Positions 5,838-9,693 of a stretch of 9,693 nt of DNA are shown here, one piece after another; the first letter of the stretch is position 1, and the number at the start of each line of letters is the position of its first letter. The stretch is taken from contig CAKTLD010000077.1 of NCBI GenBank assembly GCA_934572445.1, forward strand, positions 1 through 9,693. Direction: 5' to 3'. Under the pieces are notes generated by a model that was given only the letters and a program-made list of their open reading frames with translations, made no database searches and was not told the origin of the DNA. The position numbers and the translations under genes were made by a program. Source of the DNA: an uncultured Oscillospiraceae bacterium (GTDB taxonomy: Bacteria; Bacillota; Clostridia; Oscillospirales; Oscillospiraceae).

Positions 5838-6613
5838 TTACAGGCAGATCTTTTCCACCAGCGCGCACCATTCCTCCGGATATACGCCAAGCAGCTCCTC
5901 GTGCCGCAGGTCCAGTTCGTGAATGACGGGGGCCCGGAAGTATTTCCGGTAGCGCGTCAGATATTTCTCGCCCATCTTCTTGCGTAGAAAACGTGGATCT
6001 CCGTCTCACCGTTGTCGATCCGCTCGGGCAGCGGGGTGATCAGATCGGAGCGGAACTGATTTTTGAGACTTTCCTTTGTGATGAAGCTCATGTCGTAACG
6101 GTCACGGCCGACCATGGACACGAATGTGCGGTTGTACGGATCAGGGGAGGCCATCTGCCTTTGAAATCGCCGCCGCATCAGCCTGGAACGGTAAGCGCCG
6201 GTGTGAAGGAAGTGGTAGGTCAGCTTCACCATGAGTGTGGCCATGAGACTTGCCTTGGTGTTTCCGGCCTGATCGAGGTCGGAGCTGCCGATGATCCCGT
6301 ACTGCATGTGAATGTTGTGCCGCGCGGCAAGGTGGGCAACAAAGGTCCCGCCCAGCGAGCAGCCGTAGGCGGCGCAGATGCTGCCGCTGTAGTGGTCGTG
6401 AATGTACCGTTCGATCCGCGCCAGTTCGTCCTCCACGCTGACATAGCTTTCGGTGTCACCCTCGTCGAAGCCGGTATAGGCGACCGCCGCAACAAGAAAT
6501 TTTTGGGCTAACGTGTCGATCACATGACCGAAATTGCCCTTCCAGTAGCACATCGTCCCGGGAAGGAGCATGATCACGGGGCTGCCTGTTTCACCGAATT
6601 CGTGGACGGTCAT
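5838..6613 (-). pseudogene. Alpha/beta hydrolase with a C-terminal frameshift
   Basis: The fold is shown by the oxyanion-side LLPG (17-20) and the nucleophile elbow GCSLG with Ser86. The main frame reads to residue 211 (IHVFYA), then ends after seven unrelated residues at 5957. If one base is restored near 5982, the reading continues as KKMGEKYLTRYRKYF, then HELDLRHEELLGVYPEEW, and stops at 5838, giving 258 residues. That tail fits what I recall of related hydrolases, and DLRHEE carries the likely catalytic His. The truncated product therefore keeps its serine but loses its histidine, and is probably inactive. A GGAGGA ribosome site precedes the ATG at 6613. It lies 27 bases after the hypothetical gene upstream, in one operon. 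The substrate is unknown. A sequencing error is the main alternative to a real mutation. Confidence 0.8.
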
Positions 6614-6640
6614 TTTTCTTCCTCCGTTTTGATCAATGCC

Positions 6641-7213
6641 TTATGCCCGCTCAAAGCGCACGGTGTAAGCGCCGAGCACCTGCTCGCAGGAGATGCGCGC
6701 GGCGTTCTCTGCGGTCAGAGCTTCGCGGGGATAGACGGTTTTCACCTCGCTCGGGATGGCGGGCAGCGTCTTGCCGATGCTGACGCCGTGCGCACCGCCG
6801 TCAAGACGCCAGGCGAATGTGCAGTCGCAGAATTCCTTGTTTGCCGTAATGATCTCGCTTGCGCGCAGCGCGGGTGTCCGGCCGGGAAAGAAGCAGCCTG
6901 CGTTGTCCTTTTCAGCAGGGCAGGAGCTCTCCAGACCGACGCCGGTGAAGGAGATGCGCAGAAGGCCGGTGGTAAAGATCACGGCCTTTCCCTCTCGCGT
7001 GAAAGGCACGTCCTCCCAGTGGGAGATGTTCAGCCAGCCTCGTACACCGCCGTGCTCCACGGCGGTGTTGAATTCCAGATAACCTTCCTGCCCGCCGCGG
7101 ATCTCCGCGTTGATGCGCAGCACGGGGCGCAGCGAGGAAAAGCCTTCCGGCAGCAGGGCACGCAGACGGTCCTGCTCCACACCGTAGGCCATGACGAATT
7201 GTTCGATCTGCAT
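6641..7213 (-). CDS. Conserved hypothetical protein, possibly acetoacetate decarboxylase-like, 190 aa
   Basis: A soluble protein with no signal peptide or membrane segment. It starts MQIEQFVMAYGVEQDRLRAL and continues through LPEGFSSLRPVLRINAEI and YLEFNTAV to a Cys-containing middle (ESSCPAEKDNAGCFF, 95-109) and NKEFCDC (125-131). The opening pattern, a polypeptide passing LLPEGF and then aligned beta strands, resembles small acetoacetate-decarboxylase-fold proteins of Firmicutes. I cannot point to the catalytic lysine with confidence, so the function stays open. GGAGGG precedes the ATG at 7213 by about nine bases. It is the first gene of a two-gene operon with the hydrolase and is divergent from the aldo/keto reductase, sharing a ~160-base control region. 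That layout hints at a shared small-molecule role for the three, which is inference only. Confidence 0.75.
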   Translation of the reverse strand: MQIEQFVMAYGVEQDRLRALLPEGFSSLRPVLRINAEIRGGQEGYLEFNTAVEHGGVRGWLNISHWEDVPFTREGKAVIFTTGLLRISFTGVGLESSCPAEKDNAGCFFPGRTPALRASEIITANKEFCDCTFAWRLDGGAHGVSIGKTLPAIPSEVKTVYPREALTAENAARISCEQVLGAYTVRFERA

Positions 7214-7242
7214 AAGGTGGTCCCTCCATCATTTTTTTATAT

Positions 7243-7251
7243 ATTATATCA
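7243..7251 (-). promoter_or_regulatory. Extended -10 promoter of the minus-strand operon
   Basis: On the minus strand TGATATAAT (7251-7243) is a consensus -10 box with the TGn extension, 29 bases from the ATG at 7213. No good -35 box lies upstream (TGGCAT at 17 bases), which the extended -10 can offset. Confidence 0.65.
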
Positions 7252-7286
7252 CATGCCGCGCGCGGATGCCAGCCCATTTCGCGGGC

Positions 7287-7315
7287 TTGACCGGAACGGC
7301 GGATGCGGGTATACT
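7287..7315 (+). promoter_or_regulatory. Promoter of the aldo/keto reductase gene
   Basis: TTGACC (7287-7292) and TATACT (7310-7315) lie 17 bases apart, each one mismatch from consensus. The leader contains a GCCGTG/CACGGC inverted pair (7326-7331, 7341-7346) before the ribosome site. Confidence 0.75.
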
Positions 7316-7371
7316 ATAAAAAAGAGCCGTGCCTGCATCACACGGCAGCAAAGAAGATGGGAGGAGCAGAG

Positions 7372-8466
7372 ATGGAATACCGTACCTTGCCCCACGGGGG
7401 AGAGAGGATCAGCGTTATCGGTATGGGCGCATCGGTTATCGGCGAGCGGCCGGAGCAGGAGATCATCGACACCGTCCGTGCAGCCTATGCGCTGGGAGTC
7501 AATTACTTTGATCTGGCTGCGGGACACGCCGCGGTGTTTGGAGCCTACGGAAAGGCGTTCGAGGGCATCCGCGACAAGGTGTATTTACAGATCCATTTCG
7601 GCGCGGACTATACCACCGGTGAATACGGCTGGACAACGAAGCTCGACGAGATCAGGCGCTCCGTTGCCTGGCAGCTCGAACAGCTGCGCACGGACTATAT
7701 CGACTTTGGGTTTATCCACTGTATCGACGAGGAGAACGATCTGTGCGCCTATGAGGAAAACGGCGTGCTCGACTATGTAAAAAGTCTCAAGGAGCAGGGC
7801 GTCATCCGCCATCTGGGCCTGTCCTCTCACACGCCCGCACTTGTGAATCGGGTGCTGGATATGGGCATCGTCGACGTGGTGATGTTCAGCATCAACCCTA
7901 TTTACGACTACGGCAAGGGCGACTTCGGCATCGGCGAAAACGCAGAGCGCTATGCACTCTATGGCCGCTGCCAGCGCGAGGGCGTGGGCATCACGGTGAT
8001 GAAGCCGTTTTGCGGCGGGCAGCTGCTTGACGCGGCGCAGTCGCCGTTCGGCGTGGCGCTGAACCGGTACCAGTGAATCCAGTATGCGCTCGATAAGCCG
8101 GGCGTGCTCACGGTGCTGCCCGGTTACGGCAGCGAGCGGGAGATGCGCGAGGTGCTGGGTTACTTCGATGCGGGCGAGGAAGAGCGCGATTACTCCTGCA
8201 TCAGCGGCTTTGCGCCCGCCGAGACGATGGGGAAATGCGTTTATTGCAAGCACTGCCATCCCTGCCCCGCGGGGTTGGACATCGCGCTCATCAATAAGTA
8301 TTACGACCTCGCGCGTCTGGGCGACGCACTGGCGCGCGAGCACTATCTGACGCTTGAGAAGCGCGCGGGAGACTGCGTCGGCTGTGGACACTGTGACCGC
8401 CGCTGCCCCTTCCATGTGCGCCAGAGCGCGCGGATGCAGGAAATCCGCGCATACTTCGGCGCGTAA
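7372..8466 (+). pseudogene. Ferredoxin-tailed aldo/keto reductase interrupted by TGA at a Cys position
   Basis: A GGGAGGAG site seven bases before the ATG at 7372 fixes the start. Residues 1-234 are an aldo/keto reductase barrel: NYFDLAAGH (44-52) at the nicotinamide site, TDYIDFGFIH (107-116), HLGLSSHTP (147-155) and VMKPFCGG (209-216). Codon 235 (8074-8076) is TGA, then the same frame continues IQYALDKPGVLTVLPG to a full C-terminus at 8466 (364 residues). The tail holds two [4Fe-4S] motifs, Cys289-292-295-298 and Cys335-338-341-345, each followed by Pro. Relatives I recall read KYQCIQYALDKPG, so TGA replaces Cys. Options are a TGC-to-TGA nonsense mutation, a sequencing error, or selenocysteine. 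If translation stops, the product loses both iron-sulfur sites and the barrel end. The reductase probably acts on a cytoplasmic carbonyl or alcohol with electrons passing through the clusters; the substrate is unknown. Confidence 0.8.
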
Positions 8467-8483
8467 AAGCGCGCGGAAAGAGC

Positions 8484-8520
8484 AAAAAAGGAAGCAGCCT
8501 GTGGGCTGCTTCCTTTTTTT
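8484..8520 (+). terminator. Strong intrinsic terminator of the reductase gene
   Basis: A perfect 10-bp stem GGAAGCAGCC/GGCTGCTTCC (8490-8499, 8504-8513) with a TGTG loop is flanked by six As and seven Ts. It lies 17 bases after the stop codon. Its A/T flanks would also let it work on the minus strand. Confidence 0.95.
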
Positions 8521-8683
8521 GTCGGGCGCTTCGATCCGGATAGCTTCGCTTTCAACGCCCCGCTTACACCGGAAGCCCGAACCGGCACGGTTGCTCACGC
8601 TTTTAAAAGGCGGAGCGGAGAAGCGTGCGTGCGGTGTTTTCTGAAAGAAAGAGGGAACGCTGCGGCAGACCGGAATTTGCAGA
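8521..8683. other. Intergenic stretch with no supported gene
   Basis: Open frames here lack ribosome sites and recognisable protein patterns. No tRNA cloverleaf or conserved RNA is visible. The GC-rich composition of the core ends at about 8640-8680, so this stretch holds the right-hand composition boundary. Confidence 0.5.
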
Positions 8684-8716
8684 TAGAATAATGACAGCGG
8701 CATTATTCTATTTTTT
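8684..8716 (+). terminator. AT-rich inverted repeat with T run at the right composition boundary
   Basis: TAGAATAATG and CATTATTCTA (8684-8693, 8701-8710) are perfect inverse copies around a seven-base loop. A further A-T pair extends the stem and T8711-8716 follows, giving a weak plus-strand terminator shape. The right arm overlaps the last codons of the minus-strand zinc-ribbon gene. No plus-strand gene ends here, so it could instead be an element end or a recombination scar. Confidence 0.45.
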
Positions 8717-8942
8717 CTCCACAATGCGGGCAGTACTTATCTGGCTGTATTCCTTTTAAATGCAACGGCCTATGGCAAAAGGGGCAACGAACGAAGATAG
8801 TTCCAAAGATTAGCGCACCCAAAGAAAGGAGTGAGCCTATCACAAAAAGCGGATGTACGGGCTCTACTCCAAAAACAACTCCGGCAATTCCAGCAATAAG
8901 CCAGCCAATAATGCTCATGTACGGTAGAGAAGCACAAGACAT
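8703..8942 (-). CDS. Small membrane protein with a C-terminal zinc ribbon, 79 aa
   Basis: Two hydrophobic segments (about residues 9-26, SIIGWLIAGIAGVVFG, and 30-51, PLFVIGSLLSLGALIFGTIF) are followed by a small zinc-ribbon pattern, CPFC at 53-56 and CPHCG at 71-75. The ribbon would face the cytoplasm or the outside depending on topology, which the sequence does not settle. The start is uncertain: neither the ATG at 8942 nor the in-frame ATG at 8918 has a ribosome site, and a stop lies seven codons upstream of the first. The true N-terminus may be altered or the gene may be a fragment. I do not recognise a named family. It is transcribed away from the sigma-factor gene, with about 250 bases between. 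Confidence 0.6.
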   Translation of the reverse strand: MSCASLPYMSIIGWLIAGIAGVVFGVEPVHPLFVIGSLLSLGALIFGTIFVRCPFCHRPLHLKGIQPDKYCPHCGEKIE

Positions 8943-9042
8943 GGATAGCCAGCCCTGCCACTATTCCGAAGTCAGGGGAACGCAATAGAAAAATTCACAA
9001 CTGCTGCTATACTTAATTAGCATTTGAACATATCAAGCTGAC

Positions 9043-9065
9043 ACGGCAATCTCTTTGCTTGCCGT
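9043..9065. repeat. Short inverted repeat between divergent genes
   Basis: ACGGCAA (9043-9049) and TTGCCGT (9059-9065) are inverse copies around a nine-base loop. No T run follows on either strand. It is a possible regulator site or RNA hairpin in the leader of the small membrane protein; function not shown. Confidence 0.3.
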
Positions 9066-9134
9066 TAATGCGCGTCTACCAATAGTCCGCAGAAAGCAAG
9101 AGTATCGTAAAGGTATAAAAATTTCAAACTTCTT

Positions 9135-9160
9135 TGTAACGAAATTCCGATTTCTCCGTC
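9135..9160 (+). promoter_or_regulatory. ECF-type promoter of the sigma-factor gene
   Basis: TGTAAC (9135-9140) and CGTC (9157-9160) with a 16-base spacer match the general form of extracytoplasmic-function sigma promoters known from Bacillus (SigM/SigW/SigX class). The expected start point is near 9167, only seven bases after the CGTC box, which fits translation beginning at 9194. Autoregulation by the gene product is the usual arrangement. Confidence 0.65.
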
Positions 9161-9193
9161 TAACCTATGAAGCTGAAGGAGGTGATGACAAGT

Positions 9194-9679
9194 ATGGACT
9201 ATGAAAAGCTCTATAAAGCCTACTATTTACAGGTATACTCGTATACTATTTCTCTTGCTGAAAATCGTGAGATAGCAGAAGAAATCACGCAGAACACATT
9301 CTATAAGGCTGTCTCTGCAACATCACAATTCAAAGGTAAGTCAGATGAATTGACATGGCTCTGCTCCATAGCAAAAAATCTTTACCATGATGAAATGAGA
9401 AGCCGTCAGCGAGTAGCTGATGTGAGTGAGATCAATGACTTGCCATCAAATGAAAATGTTGAGAACTCAGTTACGGATTCTGACGTGGCGTTCCGCATAC
9501 ACCTCGTTCTTCACCGTTTAGAGGAACCATACAAAGAAGTCTTTCAGCTTCGCGTATTCGGTGAAGTCTCCTTTGCACAAATCGCCGCAATTTTTGGAAA
9601 AACAGAATCATGGGCAAGAGTTACTTATCATCGTGCAAAGCTAAAAATTCAAGAAAGGATGGATGAAAAGCATGAGTAA
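9194..9679 (+). CDS. ECF-family RNA polymerase sigma factor, 161 aa
   Basis: An alternative sigma factor that directs RNA polymerase to a stress or envelope regulon. Region 2 covers about residues 1-70 (YLQVYSYTISLAENREIAEE, then ITQNTFYKA and TWLCSIAKNLYHDEMRSR, the -10-binding part). Region 4 covers about 102-155 (LHRLEEPYKEVFQLRVFGEV, SFAQIAAIFGKTESWARVTYHR), the -35-binding helix-turn-helix. Region 3 is absent, as expected for group IV. I chose the ATG at 9194 over those at 9167 and 9185 because GGAGGTGAT lies seven bases before it and the predicted transcript starts at about 9167. It overlaps the next gene by eight bases, suggesting co-translation with an anti-sigma factor. The AT-richer composition separates it from the GC-rich core. 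Confidence 0.92.
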   Translation: MDYEKLYKAYYLQVYSYTISLAENREIAEEITQNTFYKAVSATSQFKGKSDELTWLCSIAKNLYHDEMRSRQRVADVSEINDLPSNENVENSVTDSDVAFRIHLVLHRLEEPYKEVFQLRVFGEVSFAQIAAIFGKTESWARVTYHRAKLKIQERMDEKHE

Positions 9680-9693
9680 ACAATGCGATATTG
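9672..9693 (+). CDS. Partial gene overlapping the sigma factor, probable anti-sigma factor
   Basis: ATG at 9672 opens MSKQCDI and runs off the window. The start lies within the last codons of the sigma gene, with a weak AAAGGATGG site upstream. In Firmicutes, zinc-finger (zf-HC2-type) anti-sigma proteins paired with ECF factors often begin MSKxCDIV. The position and the seven visible residues fit that, but the zinc-binding motif itself is outside the window. Confidence 0.6.

Noticed and set aside
5976..5986. Programmed frameshifting in the hydrolase
   Set aside because: No slippery heptamer or downstream structure of the usual kind is apparent, and hydrolases of this type are not known to use frameshifting.
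4981..6009. A 342-codon minus-strand open frame opposite the permease
   Set aside because: Arg/His/Gln-rich low-complexity composition typical of the antisense of a GC-rich membrane-protein gene; it crosses the terminator and the hydrolase tail.
6524..7780. A 418-codon open frame on the plus strand
   Set aside because: It runs antisense to two well-supported minus-strand genes and out of frame over the reductase, with no ribosome site or family pattern. Long false frames are expected in GC-rich DNA.
885..8466. Reassignment of TGA to a sense codon
   Set aside because: Several intact genes here end in TGA at the right family length (the XRE genes and the ABC ATPase), and the two internal TGAs replace different residue types.
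8521..8683. A tRNA or attachment site in the gap after the reductase
   Set aside because: A GGTTCG-like string is present on the minus strand but no acceptor, D or anticodon stems can be drawn around it, and no direct repeat of it is found at the left boundary.
7585..8724. A 379-codon minus-strand open frame opposite the reductase
   Set aside because: Antisense to a gene with clear iron-sulfur motifs; it passes through the terminator and has no recognisable protein features.
1..9693. CRISPR array or tandem repeat array
   Set aside because: No regularly spaced repeat of 20 or more bases was seen; the only direct repeats are short pairs near promoters.

Overview
The window looks like a stretch of chromosome from a gut-type Firmicute, probably Clostridia and perhaps Oscillospiraceae. 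This is an inference. It rests on strong AGGAGG-type ribosome sites, TTGACA/TATAAT promoters, a DUF6809 gene, a TnpV-like gene, and a ferredoxin-tailed aldo/keto reductase of a kind common in that group. Base composition splits the window in three. Positions 1 to about 1340 and about 8680 to the end are visibly AT-richer than the GC-rich core at about 1400-8680. The two flanks are best read as acquired DNA on either side of native chromosome.

Left flank (minus strand): an XRE repressor overlaps the first codons of a partner gene that runs off the window. Its promoter carries a perfect 18-bp-arm inverted repeat, a probable autorepression operator. Upstream, and in the same direction, lie a DUF6809 gene and a tnpV-like gene broken by an in-frame TGA, preceded by a leader hairpin.

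Core: a TetR-family regulator has a palindrome at its start site. Next come a membrane-anchored XRE regulator with six predicted membrane segments and a two-gene ABC exporter (ATPase and 531-residue permease) with its own promoter and a strong bidirectional terminator. Convergent to this is a minus-strand pair: a conserved hypothetical protein, possibly related to the acetoacetate decarboxylase fold, and an alpha/beta hydrolase whose last ~47 codons are cut off by a one-base frameshift. Divergent from the pair is an aldo/keto reductase with two C-terminal [4Fe-4S] motifs. Its frame is interrupted by one TGA exactly where relatives have Cys, and it ends in a textbook terminator.

Right flank: a small minus-strand membrane protein with a zinc ribbon, then an ECF sigma factor with a recognisable ECF-type promoter, overlapping the start of a likely anti-sigma gene at the window edge.

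I see no CRISPR array, RNA gene, IS element or clearly new multi-gene system. The most unusual signals are the TGA-for-Cys reductase, the three interrupted genes within 10 kb, the long operator palindrome at 471-508, and the membrane-XRE/ABC exporter module.
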